DNA from: Altibacter lentus
GTDB taxonomy: Bacteria > Bacteroidota > Bacteroidia > Flavobacteriales > Flavobacteriaceae
Length of the DNA stretch: 64,000 nucleotides
Assembly (NCBI RefSeq): GCF_000746845.1
Contig: NZ_KN050846.1
Span: 2,930,963-2,994,962 of the forward strand
Direction: 5' to 3'
The stretch's first letter is position 1. Each line of letters begins with the position of its first letter. Both the position numbers and the translations under genes were made by a program. This document shows positions 43,982 to 52,763 of the stretch, piece after piece. A model generated the notes under the pieces. The model did not search any database and was not told where the DNA came from. It worked only from the letters and a program-made list of their open reading frames with translations.

Positions 43982-45392
43982 TATAAGTTTCCTCGTATGT
44001 CTTGGTATAGGTGTGATGACCTTCGCACAATCCAAGCACGTAGAAACCTTCAGTGTAAGTGATGATGTACTGGTAACTGTTAATACGTCACATACCAATG
44101 TCATCTTCGAGACCTGGAATAAGGATAAGGTAGAGGTAGAAGCCTTTGTAGATGGTGAAAAGCTTTCAGAAAAAGAACGGGAAAAGATTTTTAAAGATTG
44201 GAAGTTCGACATTCTGGGCAATAGTAAAAAAGTGGTGATCACATCTAATGCCGGAACCACAATGGAATGGCGGGGTATGGAATCGCTGTCGGGAATGGAC
44301 GCTTTAAAGGAACTGGAATTCCTGGGACCCATGATGGAGAACATGCCGCTAATGCTGGAGTTTAAAATGCCGCCTTTACCGGACGATGTGATGAAGGGCA
44401 TGGGTGACCTCCAATTCGATTATGAGGCATTTCAAAAAGATGAAGAAGGATATATGAAGAAATGGGAAAAAGAGATAGAGAAGCGCTTCGGAAAGGATTT
44501 TGAGAAGAAAATGGAAGCTTGGGGTGAAAACTTCGCCATGCAATGGAATGAGAAGCACGGAGACAGTATTAGCGAAGCGTGGGAACAGAAGATGGAGGCG
44601 TGGGGTGAGAATTTTGGAAAGCGCATGGAAGTATGGGGCGAGAAATTTGGCGAGGAAATGGAGAAATGGGCCGAAGAGCTAGAGAAACACCACGAAGAAC
44701 AAGGAGGTAATTTCAGTAAGCAAGTGATCACCAGCCCCAATGGGAAGTCGATCATTATACAGAGTGACGGCAATTTTAAATCGAAAGCCTTAAAATCGAA
44801 TAAGACCATCATCATTCGTATGCCGAAGAACGCCAAGACCGAGATCAATGTTCGTCATGGAGAGATTAAAATGGCCGATGCTTATAATATTAAAGCAACG
44901 CTTAACTATTCACCGTTTACCGCAACCAGTGTTGATGGGGGGAAGACCCTCATCAGCGCTGCGTATGCACCGGTAACTGTTGGGAACTGGAAGGATGGTG
45001 TCTTACAATTAAAATTTGTGGATAAGTGCAGTCTCAATCTGGTGGAAGACATTCATTTAAATGCAAATTCAAGTAATGTAATTATCAATACGGTCTTTAA
45101 TAACGCCAATCTCTCGGGATCTTTCGGGAACTTACTTATTAAAGCGGTTTCTAATGATTTCTCAAGCCTTAATATCGTTTTAGAAAATACCGATGCTACC
45201 TTGGATCTCCCCTCCAGTCCGTTCTCATTTTTATATAATGGTAAGAAATCTACGTTGCTCTATCCAAAATCACTTCAGCTTAAAAGTTCCAAGAACAATG
45301 ACAGGGTATTGGTAAAGGGGTTTAATAAATCGAATACGGCTTCCAAAACGGTTACTATCAATGCGACTTACAGTAACGTAAAGATGCAATAA
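43953..45392 (+). CDS. Secreted protein with DUF4097-like beta-helix and Trp-rich hendecad coiled region
   Basis: The 479-residue product has a signal peptide (ISFLVCLGIGVMTFAQ). A short beta segment of DUF4097 style follows (VSDDVLVTVNTSHTNVIFETWNKDKVEVEAFV), then an unusual helical insert (about 130-260) rich in Lys, Glu and Trp. This contains repeated 11-residue units such as KMEAWGENFGK from Met187 and Met214 onward, with near copies at about 225 and 236. The C-terminal half (about 270-479) has repeating beta-strand rungs (INVRHGEIKMADAYNIKATLNY...), also DUF4097-like. It ends the ECF sigma/anti-sigma operon and likely works in the envelope as sensor, effector or adhesin. Confidence 0.75.
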   Translation: MKNLNQLKHNISFLVCLGIGVMTFAQSKHVETFSVSDDVLVTVNTSHTNVIFETWNKDKVEVEAFVDGEKLSEKEREKIFKDWKFDILGNSKKVVITSNAGTTMEWRGMESLSGMDALKELEFLGPMMENMPLMLEFKMPPLPDDVMKGMGDLQFDYEAFQKDEEGYMKKWEKEIEKRFGKDFEKKMEAWGENFAMQWNEKHGDSISEAWEQKMEAWGENFGKRMEVWGEKFGEEMEKWAEELEKHHEEQGGNFSKQVITSPNGKSIIIQSDGNFKSKALKSNKTIIIRMPKNAKTEINVRHGEIKMADAYNIKATLNYSPFTATSVDGGKTLISAAYAPVTVGNWKDGVLQLKFVDKCSLNLVEDIHLNANSSNVIINTVFNNANLSGSFGNLLIKAVSNDFSSLNIVLENTDATLDLPSSPFSFLYNGKKSTLLYPKSLQLKSSKNNDRVLVKGFNKSNTASKTVTINATYSNVKMQ

Positions 45393-45441
45393 AGGGTATG
45401 GCCCGTCCATTCCTACTTGTAAACAATTCACTCTTCTTCAT

Positions 45442-45486
45442 AAAAAAAGCCACCCTGAGGTTGTCTAAACAACATTCAAGATGGCT
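45442..45486 (-). terminator. Terminator of the DUF6249-like gene
   Basis: On the minus strand an imperfect hairpin (AGCCA outer stem, TGAA/CTCA middle, GTTGT/ACAAC inner stem, TTAG loop) is followed by T7. It lies 24 bp beyond the gene's stop. Confidence 0.7.
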
Positions 45487-45509
45487 CCTTCAACTAAATA
45501 CAAACGTTC

Positions 45510-45860
45510 TTAAGCGTCACTGTTCAGTTTCTTGGTGAGATAGAACCCGCTAAAGAGTCCAACACCTGCCATAAAGAAAATAGTACCCGGATAAGCGACC
45601 TCTTCCTCCACACCTAAGTGGGTGTTAAGAATTGCCGCAATAAAGATTCCCAGGCCAATCCCCATGCTAAGCAAAGCAAGATTGATAATGATGACCTTCC
45701 AAATAGGGGTCACCTTGCGGTCCTTTCCGTAAAAAATAGAGGCGTCCGCTCCTTTCTCGATCAAGGCAAGACGTTCTCGGTTCCTTGCTGAAATGAATAA
45801 ATAATAGATTCCGAAGAGCACTCCGAAAATAATTGGTATTACAATAACTTCTGATCCCAT
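45510..45860 (-). CDS. DUF6249-like small membrane protein
   Basis: The 116-residue product has three membrane helices (residues about 5-22, 55-78, 90-108). The loop after the first holds ARNRERLALIEKGADASIFY, a motif shared with the DUF6249 type found in Flavobacteriia, often near ECF sigma genes. Here it is divergent from an ECF operon (46022), which supports a regulatory link. Function unknown. Confidence 0.8.
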   Translation of the reverse strand: MGSEVIVIPIIFGVLFGIYYLFISARNRERLALIEKGADASIFYGKDRKVTPIWKVIIINLALLSMGIGLGIFIAAILNTHLGVEEEVAYPGTIFFMAGVGLFSGFYLTKKLNSDA

Positions 45861-46021
45861 ACTTTTGTTTTTTTGTTCTGCGATTGCCGCAGAGGGTTAT
45901 TGGTTCTGTTCGTTTTTTTAAGTAAGACGGCTTTACTATCCGCTCGGTTACATATTTCGTGTTTTTTTATTTCTGAAGGATTCCTGTAACCAAACCTATT
46001 CTTCCGGCGTCTTATCTGTAA

Positions 46022-46609
46022 ATGAACCTTACCACTGACCAATATTACATCGAAAAGACGATGCAAGGCGACACGCAGGCCTTTGGTGTATTGGTGGAAC
46101 GGTATCAGGACTTTATTTACACTATCACTTTGCGTATGGTCAAGAACAGGGAGGAAGCAGAAGAGGTCGCGCAGGATAGTTTTATCAAGGCGTTCGAGTC
46201 CTTAGCAAGCTTTCGTGGGGAGTCAAAATTCTCGAGTTGGTTGTACAGTATTGCGTACAGAAAAGCACTGGACCGGCTAAGGCAGCAGCAACGAAAGCGA
46301 ACCACGCAACTGGTGGAGGAAGCCACCGAAGGAGATGCTGTTTTGGTAGAGAACGCCTTGCACTATCTGGAAGCAAAGGAACGCAGTGAGATCATTCAGG
46401 AGGCCATCATGAAATTACCGGAAGAGGAAGCGGCGATCATCACGTTCTATTATTTTGAAGCGCAATCGGTGAAAGAAATAGCTGCGATCACATCGCTTAC
46501 AGAGGATAATGTGAAGATCAAACTTTTCCGAAGCCGAAAAAAATTATATACCTTACTAAAACAATTTGTAATTCCCGAAATAACGAAATACAATGGACAA
46601 GCAATCTAA
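46022..46609 (+). CDS. ECF-type RNA polymerase sigma factor
   Basis: The 195-residue product has region 2 (MQGDTQAFGVLVERYQDFIYTITLRMVKNREEAEEVAQDSFIKAFESLASFRGESKFSSWLYSIAYRKALD) split across residues about 12-90, and region 4 with LPEEEAAIITFYYFEAQSVKEIAAITSLTEDNVKIKLFRSRKKL. It is distinct from the sigma factor at 42838. The next gene overlaps by 17 bp, the same arrangement as in the first operon. Confidence 0.92.
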   Translation: MNLTTDQYYIEKTMQGDTQAFGVLVERYQDFIYTITLRMVKNREEAEEVAQDSFIKAFESLASFRGESKFSSWLYSIAYRKALDRLRQQQRKRTTQLVEEATEGDAVLVENALHYLEAKERSEIIQEAIMKLPEEEAAIITFYYFEAQSVKEIAAITSLTEDNVKIKLFRSRKKLYTLLKQFVIPEITKYNGQAI

Positions 46610-46982
46610 AGCAGAAGAAGCATTTATAAAGAAGAGCGTGCAGGAAGCGGGTCTGTTAAAACCTTCTCTTGATTTTTCGCAACGGGTCATGACCGCTGTT
46701 GCCAAGAACGCAGCTGCCAAAACCGTGTATCGCCCCCTTATCGCTAAGCCGGTATGGGTTCTTTTGGGTTTTATGGTCGCAGCGTGTATCCTGATACTGT
46801 TCTTTTTCCCTTCGGAAGGAATTTCGTTGTTCGACCGCTGGGAGTGGGTCAAATTATCCAATATTGAATTTTCTGTTCCAACGCTCGAACTTTCAAAAAC
46901 GGTTACTTACGCTATTGGTTTTTTGGTATTGTTTTTAGTGCAGATCCCTTTTCTGAAGCGTACGTTCATTTCAGGAGGGTAA
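46593..46982 (+). CDS. Putative anti-sigma factor (two membrane spans)
   Basis: The 129-residue product has a cytoplasmic N-terminus of about 50 residues, then a membrane span (VWVLLGFMVAACILILFFF), a short loop and a second span (YAIGFLVLFLVQIPFL). It has no zinc-binding motif. The 17-bp overlap with the sigma gene suggests an anti-sigma role, but the type differs from the one at 43367. Its last 12 bp overlap the convergent DUF4199 gene. Confidence 0.7.
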   Translation: MDKQSKAEEAFIKKSVQEAGLLKPSLDFSQRVMTAVAKNAAAKTVYRPLIAKPVWVLLGFMVAACILILFFFPSEGISLFDRWEWVKLSNIEFSVPTLELSKTVTYAIGFLVLFLVQIPFLKRTFISGG

Positions 46983-47462
46983 GGGTTCTTTCCGCTTCAT
47001 AAAAAAAGCAGCGATCGCCGAGATCACAATACCTCCAACCAAAGCTCCTATCGCCGATTGCATCATGTAATTAGTGATATTGAAATATTCATTGGCGGCT
47101 TTTAGGGTCATGGTTTTATTGGTCACTGAATAGTCTATCACATTATTGAAGTATTCCGGAGTGATGTAGTTGTGTGTAATATATTGTCCCAAAGGAGAAA
47201 GCAGGGCAACGAAGACCGCCATGACTACACCACTAAAAAAGGCTTGTTTCCAGCTTATCACCTTGTTGTAATAGCGTCGGCGTTTTTCGCGCATCTCCAG
47301 CACATACATAAGGGCAGCAAAAGGAAGGAAGAGTAAGGTGAGCCAGTAATGATCGGCAATGTTCTCATCATGCCATCCTAATGTTTTTTCGAGCAGCATC
47401 CAGACCAAGGCCATAATGGTAAAGATAAAAGCCCATTTTAGTTCGATCGTAATTTTTTTCAT
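46971..47462 (-). CDS. DUF4199 family membrane protein
   Basis: The 163-residue product has four membrane helices with the DUF4199 pattern: a first helix FIFTIMALVWMLLEKTLGWH, then YWLTLLFLPFAALMYVLEMREKRRRYYNK, the ISWKQAFFSGVVMAVFVALLSPLGQYI helix and a final ALVGGIVISAIAAFFMKR. Its function is unknown. It converges on the anti-sigma gene (12-bp overlap). Confidence 0.9.
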   Translation of the reverse strand: MKKITIELKWAFIFTIMALVWMLLEKTLGWHDENIADHYWLTLLFLPFAALMYVLEMREKRRRYYNKVISWKQAFFSGVVMAVFVALLSPLGQYITHNYITPEYFNNVIDYSVTNKTMTLKAANEYFNITNYMMQSAIGALVGGIVISAIAAFFMKRKEPLPS

Positions 47463-47526
47463 GAACAGTTAGATTGAATCATCCCGAAGATACTAAAAAG
47501 ATATGGGTAGCTTTATTCTGAAAAAT

Positions 47527-47560
47527 AAAAAAACCTCTGAAAAAAATTCCAGAGGTTTTT
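47527..47560 (-). terminator. Terminator of the T9SS HAF-repeat protein gene
   Basis: Stem AAAAACCTCTG / CAGAGGTTTTT around an A/T-rich loop, followed on the minus strand by a T-tract, 23 bp past the stop. Confidence 0.85.
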
Positions 47561-47582
47561 CCTGAAAAAAATTACTAACTAG

Positions 47583-49694
47583 CTACTGCTTAATAATTCG
47601 GAAGGTTTCAAAGTTTTCACCGGAATTTAGCTTCACAAAGTAAACACCACTTGCATAAGCTGAAAAGTCTAATTCTCCTTTCATAGTGCCTACTGTTTGT
47701 GTAGTTATTTCAACTCCTGTAATACTGTAAACTGTCGCAGTATCGATCTCAACTTGTGAAGAGAACTGAAGGCGTTCCTGTACCGGATTAGGATACAGAA
47801 TCGTAGCGCTAAGGGCATTCTCTGCTACGTCTAATACAGCTTCACACGAAATATCCATTATGAAGTTTCCAAATGCAGTTCCATTTCCTTCGATCATGAT
47901 GTAATAAGTACTAAACCCATCCGATTCAAATGTAAGTTGGGATTGGTCACCACAATAATCATTGTTCACTGCGATCTCGGTACCTGAGCAATCAGAGAAT
48001 ACGCGTATGAATGAGTCGAAGGTAGTTCCCGATCCGCACAGAGAAATTGTAACATGCTCTGGTGTTCCTGTTCCTTCGTAGGAATAATAAACATCATTCG
48101 ATGCTTCACCAATAGAATCTGTAGCAAATTCGGTTGTTCCGGTAATTGTTTCACCACAGGCAACCGGAAGAGCACCTTGGCATTCGTCATTCACAATATT
48201 AAAACTACATGTTATTGCCAACTCAAAACTACCCGCATGAGAACTGGAATATCCTTCTACCATGATATAGTAAGTAGAAACCCCGTCCGATTCAAACATC
48301 AAATTGGGTTGATTCTCACAAGAACTGTCATTAAAGGCGAGTTGATTGCTTAAGGAACAATCTGAAAATACTCGTATGGTCGTTGGGAAATTTGTATTCG
48401 GGCTACACGCATTCAAGGTTATGAATTCCGGTGTTCCGTTCCCGGTATAGGAATAATATACATCCGGCGAACCGTTTCCTCCGGAGTCGGTTCCAAAAAT
48501 GGTAGAATTGGTTACTACATCGCCACAGGTTAATTCCGGGGCGTTCTGACAGCTATCATTTATTGGCGTTGCCGGCAACTGTAAACGGAAGGTGAAAAGA
48601 TCTCCCCAAGGCCCAATAGTGGGATCATATCCCCAACCGGTTATGAATTCACCATTGGGAGACATGGCATTAGGAGCATAGACAGGGCTGGCACCCATAT
48701 CATATCCTAAAGTATTTGTAACAAAGCTGTTAAAATCCTGCAGGCCTCCGTTTGGAGTCCATACGAAGGGAACATTCGGATCCCACGGACCAATTTGAAA
48801 GTATCCAATTACAATAGATGCATCATGATTGATAGCGGTAACGTGTCCTTGTCCGTTAGCGGCAAGCGTTCCCAACATAATGACCCCGGTCGATTCACTC
48901 CAAATCCATGGTTCTCCGTTTGTAACCCAATCACTGCGTCCTCCAATCCAATTGCCATCGGCAGAGATTGCGGTAGCTTCACTTAGTTGATTGTTTTCAT
49001 CGGTTGGATCACCATTTGGATCAAGAAGAAGATATTCATTAGGTAAGTAATCGCCATTAGCATCTTTTCGCCATACAGCCGATTTCCAGGGACCGTTGTA
49101 ATCTTGCCACCCTACGACGATACTTCCGTCAATATTTGCTGCCTGCGCCCGGGTTCCGCGGTTGATATCGGCATAGAGGCTTCCCAGGTTTACGATACCG
49201 TCTGCGGCTGTCCACACACAAGCATTGGTTGTTAGTCCCGTGTTATTTGGATTAGGGGTTACCCAGGCACTTCCCACTACTGTAGAACCATCGCCTGAAA
49301 TGTTATAAGCACTGCTCAAACCTGCATCCACGGGCTGGTTCAAATGTCCAAGTGGTGTCCAAGTTTCGGTGGTGACATCGTACACTGCCATCACGGAATA
49401 ATCGTTCCCTTGATAAGTGTCCATTATGGCACCAGTAATAAAATTACCATCTTCCGAGAATTTCGCTGAGCCTCCATGACCCAGGCCGGGAGCGACGCCT
49501 CCTATGGGAGTGAACGTGTCGTTGTCAGCATCCCAAATGGAATAAGAACCGCCCTGTGCTTCATAACCAACGATCAATCCGTCATTGGAAACGCCGGTGG
49601 TTTCAAAAAAGGTCGGCTTTACCACGAATTGGGCAAATAAACTACCTGTGCCAACGACACAAGCAAAAAGCGTGAGTAACATAGTTTTTTTCAT
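47583..49694 (-). CDS. Secreted T9SS protein with HAF-like repeats and duplicated domain
   Basis: The 703-residue product has a signal peptide (MKKTMLLTLFACVVGTGSLFAQ), an N-terminal beta-propeller-like region of extracellular HAF-type repeats (residues about 25-375, with SNDGLIVGYEAQGG, SGDGSTVVGSAW, NIDGSIVVGWQDY, SADGNWIGGRSD), two copies of a roughly 120-residue Cys-containing domain (about 380-500 and 505-615, each opening ND-C-Q-x-A and including DVYYSYxGxGTPE), and a T9SS type A sorting tail (LYPNPVQERLQFS...FRIIKQ). It is exported and likely anchored on or released from the surface. Ligand unknown. Confidence 0.88.
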   Translation of the reverse strand: MKKTMLLTLFACVVGTGSLFAQFVVKPTFFETTGVSNDGLIVGYEAQGGSYSIWDADNDTFTPIGGVAPGLGHGGSAKFSEDGNFITGAIMDTYQGNDYSVMAVYDVTTETWTPLGHLNQPVDAGLSSAYNISGDGSTVVGSAWVTPNPNNTGLTTNACVWTAADGIVNLGSLYADINRGTRAQAANIDGSIVVGWQDYNGPWKSAVWRKDANGDYLPNEYLLLDPNGDPTDENNQLSEATAISADGNWIGGRSDWVTNGEPWIWSESTGVIMLGTLAANGQGHVTAINHDASIVIGYFQIGPWDPNVPFVWTPNGGLQDFNSFVTNTLGYDMGASPVYAPNAMSPNGEFITGWGYDPTIGPWGDLFTFRLQLPATPINDSCQNAPELTCGDVVTNSTIFGTDSGGNGSPDVYYSYTGNGTPEFITLNACSPNTNFPTTIRVFSDCSLSNQLAFNDSSCENQPNLMFESDGVSTYYIMVEGYSSSHAGSFELAITCSFNIVNDECQGALPVACGETITGTTEFATDSIGEASNDVYYSYEGTGTPEHVTISLCGSGTTFDSFIRVFSDCSGTEIAVNNDYCGDQSQLTFESDGFSTYYIMIEGNGTAFGNFIMDISCEAVLDVAENALSATILYPNPVQERLQFSSQVEIDTATVYSITGVEITTQTVGTMKGELDFSAYASGVYFVKLNSGENFETFRIIKQ

Positions 49695-49926
49695 TGTAAT
49701 AGTTTTTAATTAATTGTAAGTTCTTCTAAGCATTTTAATCAGACCGTGAGGAAGACTGCTTAGTAATTTAATGTGACGCAATGTAGGTGTGAAATGTCTA
49801 TATAAAAAGAAGAGACCTTTTAGAATTCACGAATTTTAAAAGACAAAAAAATATGTAAATAACTGTAAAACAGGGGGTAGTAACGTAATTCTATTGAAGT
49901 GCGAAATACGGTGCCGAAAACCGGAT

Positions 49927-51054
49927 TTAATTGTTTTTTAGCTTGTTTTCTAAGTTTTTGAGACTACGTTCCGATCTGATGATAAATCGGATGAGGAAAA
50001 TAAAAGATAGGATGGTCAAACAGATTAGTAAAATTTCCAAAGGGGTATACCATCGATGCAATTGTTCGATTTCATCGGCTCGCTCTTCGGTGATATTCCA
50101 GAGTGATTGATTGATGGACTTTCGCTCTGAGATCTTGGTTTCTTTTTGAAGGGTCAAATACTTATCTCGAAAGAGGGTGTAATTCTCCCAGTCATTAAGC
50201 GCTAGGTAATTATTGGAGAGTCCTTCATACAACCCCCGGTTTAAGATGAGATCTCCAACATGTTCTGCTTTATCTAAGGCCCCGTTTAAAATAATAATGG
50301 CTTCCGGATACTTCCCTTCACGTGTCTTTATTTCAGCCAGTCCTTTTTCAGCGAATGCTATAAGACTGGGAGCATCGATCCTATCGGCGTGGATGATGGA
50401 TTTAACGTAACTGGTTTCAGCCGCCTCCATGTTGTCCAATGATAACAAACAATTACCCTGGTTGTAGTAACAAATGCTTACGTTGGCGTTCATAATTGGA
50501 TTGGAAAGTGTTTGCTGGTAGGCTTCGATAGCTTTGTCAAAATATTTCAACGCAATCTCACAACTCATCTGCTCCCGATATATAAACCCTCGTAGAATAG
50601 CGTTATATCCTAAATAGGTTTGTATGGAGTCTTGTCGCGGATAACTTTCTATCAATACCAATGCTTCATCCAGATAGTCGATAGCTTTGTCATAAATTTT
50701 CAGGTCCTGATACTGTCCCCCGATCCGGTTCAGGATGTTCATCTTTTGTTTGTCGTCTTTTATTTCGGACAAATAATCCGTAACCAGAAGCACATATTCC
50801 AACGACTTCTCATAATCTCTTTTGGACGAATAGGAGGTAGAGAGGGAAAGCAAGGCGCTTATCTTATATTTTACAGGAGTTTCTTTATGCTCTAATACAC
50901 CCGATGCGATTTCAATGGCCTTGTCCGGATTCTCATACACGAGTTTATTCGCCATGGTTAAAAGACTGTCCGCTTGTTTTTGGGAAAATCCTGAAACACT
51001 CATGCATAGGTAGAGCAGGCAAAAGGATATAGGGATATAATTAGACAGTTTCAT
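49927..51054 (-). CDS. TPR-repeat protein with C-terminal membrane span
   Basis: The 375-residue product has a signal-like N-terminus (IPISFCLLYLCMSVSGFSQ), about six TPR-type helical repeats (residues about 30-320) and a C-terminal membrane span (ILLICLTILSFIFLIRFII) followed by a short basic tail. It has no HTH. The architecture equals that of the preceding gene without its DNA-binding part. It overlaps that gene by 14 bp and is probably co-expressed and a partner. Its upstream gap is nil; 232 bp separate it from the T9SS gene. Confidence 0.85.
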   Translation of the reverse strand: MKLSNYIPISFCLLYLCMSVSGFSQKQADSLLTMANKLVYENPDKAIEIASGVLEHKETPVKYKISALLSLSTSYSSKRDYEKSLEYVLLVTDYLSEIKDDKQKMNILNRIGGQYQDLKIYDKAIDYLDEALVLIESYPRQDSIQTYLGYNAILRGFIYREQMSCEIALKYFDKAIEAYQQTLSNPIMNANVSICYYNQGNCLLSLDNMEAAETSYVKSIIHADRIDAPSLIAFAEKGLAEIKTREGKYPEAIIILNGALDKAEHVGDLILNRGLYEGLSNNYLALNDWENYTLFRDKYLTLQKETKISERKSINQSLWNITEERADEIEQLHRWYTPLEILLICLTILSFIFLIRFIIRSERSLKNLENKLKNN

Positions 51055-52612
51055 ATGCTTTTCGGGAGTCTGATGAATGTTGCTGGGCGTTCAGCAGATC
51101 AATGAATACCGTAGGAGGTATTCCTGTCACCGACTTAAAAACGGTGGCAAAACTGCTATGGGATGAAAAGCCGCTCTCTTCAGCCAAATAACTTATTTTA
51201 TAGTGCAGATAGGTGCTGTTGTGCTTTAGTTTATCAATGATATAATTAATACGCAACTCGTTTATATAACTGTTGAAGTTTTTATCTTTATGCGTATTAA
51301 TGACTTCTGAAAGGTATTTTGTATTCGTATCGAACTGCGAGGCCAAAAGTGCCAGTGACATATCCTGTTTCGTAAAATGAACAGAGTTTTCAAACTGAGC
51401 TAATTTCTCTATGAGCATTTGCTCGGTTTCTTTGGGGATATTGGTGCTCTTGGAAGGTTCTTTCTTTGGTTCTTCGTTCTGCTCTTTACGTTTCTCCCGA
51501 TTCTCGAAATAGTCTAAAAATTTCTGATATTGATCGGTTCTGTAACGATATCTTACTTTTAAAGTGCCCCACGTAAGCAAAATCAAGAGGAGTACGCCAG
51601 CTACAATTACCAGATTTCGTTGGTGATTCGATGCTACAAGATCCCTTTTTCCGGCGTGGTTGGCATTGGTGTAATTGAATACAGAGTTTACTGCGTTGTC
51701 TTCATCGGTTTCCACTTCGTTGGAAAGTATGGCAGCTGTCTCTTTAAAGGAATAAAAATTGTCGGAATCCTCAAGAGCCATATAATTGATCGCAAGGCTT
51801 TCTACAATTGCATATCTATAGCGTTTGTTGGGTAGTTTTTTTGAAATGAAAAGCGCTTGCTCCAAACTTTCAATTGCTTGGGAATATTCTTTTTTTATAA
51901 AATGAACTTCCCCCAACTGGTGCAGAACGATCATTTTTTGAAAATCATTGGGATAGGCATCATCAGCATGGCCGAGTACTTCGTTCAATTGTTCGAACGC
52001 CGTATACGGAGGCAACGCCTTTGCGTATACTTCGGTAAGCAAGATTTGTGTTTGGTTCACCAACGGCAGATTGGGGATCTTTTCAAAAAAGCCTTTTGCC
52101 AGAGATAAACGGGAAAGCGCTTCGGTATAGTTTTCTTGCTCAATAAGATCATGGGCAAGAAGTAAGGCTTTTCCGCCTTGCAGATAGTTTGTAAATGTCT
52201 GTTTGTCTTCTGAAGTCAAAATCGCTTCAGTAAACTCAAAGTACTTCTCGGCAGCCAGGTCCAGTCCAAATAGGTTGAGTGCGTAAATACCAAAGGCATT
52301 GATCTCCAATTGCTGCTCTACGTTCTTTGTGGCTTCTGCCAGTTTTTTAGCTTCCAGGGTGGACGTTACCATCTTTTCGAATTCGCCCGTAACATAGTAT
52401 GCTCTACCACTAAGAAGATGTGCCTGAATGATCTCAGGGGCGCTTTCTGAATTTTGAATGACATGCTGAGCGATCTTTACGGACTGTTGGGGCTGTGAGA
52501 AGAGAACCTGCTGTCCATCGGATAGCATGTCACTAAAATCTTTGCTGGTCTGCGCCGATAAGGTGACACAGAAAAGGATAAAGAGCCAAAAAAAACGAAA
52601 AAATAACATCAC
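51041..52612 (-). CDS. TPR-containing membrane-spanning AraC family regulator
   Basis: The 523-residue product has a signal peptide (FFWLFILFCVTLSAQ), a TPR-rich periplasmic part (residues about 30-330), one membrane span (NLVIVAGVLLLILLTWGTLKV) and a cytoplasmic AraC-type DNA-binding domain (about 405-515, with LALLASQFDTNTKYLSEVIN and the second HTH ISYLAEESGFSSHSSFATVFKSVTGIPPTVF). Such transmembrane one-component regulators are common in Bacteroidota. It probably senses an envelope or peptide signal. Confidence 0.92.
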   Translation of the reverse strand: MMLFFRFFWLFILFCVTLSAQTSKDFSDMLSDGQQVLFSQPQQSVKIAQHVIQNSESAPEIIQAHLLSGRAYYVTGEFEKMVTSTLEAKKLAEATKNVEQQLEINAFGIYALNLFGLDLAAEKYFEFTEAILTSEDKQTFTNYLQGGKALLLAHDLIEQENYTEALSRLSLAKGFFEKIPNLPLVNQTQILLTEVYAKALPPYTAFEQLNEVLGHADDAYPNDFQKMIVLHQLGEVHFIKKEYSQAIESLEQALFISKKLPNKRYRYAIVESLAINYMALEDSDNFYSFKETAAILSNEVETDEDNAVNSVFNYTNANHAGKRDLVASNHQRNLVIVAGVLLLILLTWGTLKVRYRYRTDQYQKFLDYFENREKRKEQNEEPKKEPSKSTNIPKETEQMLIEKLAQFENSVHFTKQDMSLALLASQFDTNTKYLSEVINTHKDKNFNSYINELRINYIIDKLKHNSTYLHYKISYLAEESGFSSHSSFATVFKSVTGIPPTVFIDLLNAQQHSSDSRKAYETV

Positions 52613-52715
52613 TTTTTTTATAAATGTAGCATTTTTATGGTGATCTGCCTTATGACCTAGCCATACAAATGTATACTTTTAATGGGATGGAACAGTGGAT
52701 GGGAGGTCAAAAAAA

Positions 52716-52741
52716 ACCCCCGTAACTATTGTTAAGGGGGT
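52716..52741 (-). terminator. Intrinsic terminator of secA
   Basis: Stem ACCCCC / GGGGGT with inner TAAC / GTTA pairing, followed on the minus strand by T8. It lies 22 bp beyond the secA stop. Confidence 0.9.
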
Positions 52742-52763
52742 ATTGCTGTTATTAAACAAAAGG

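Noticed and set aside
43937..44848. Minus-strand open frames opposite the secreted hendecad protein
   Set aside because: Their composition (Ser/Phe-rich) mirrors the Glu/Lys/Trp codons of the plus-strand gene; no independent support.
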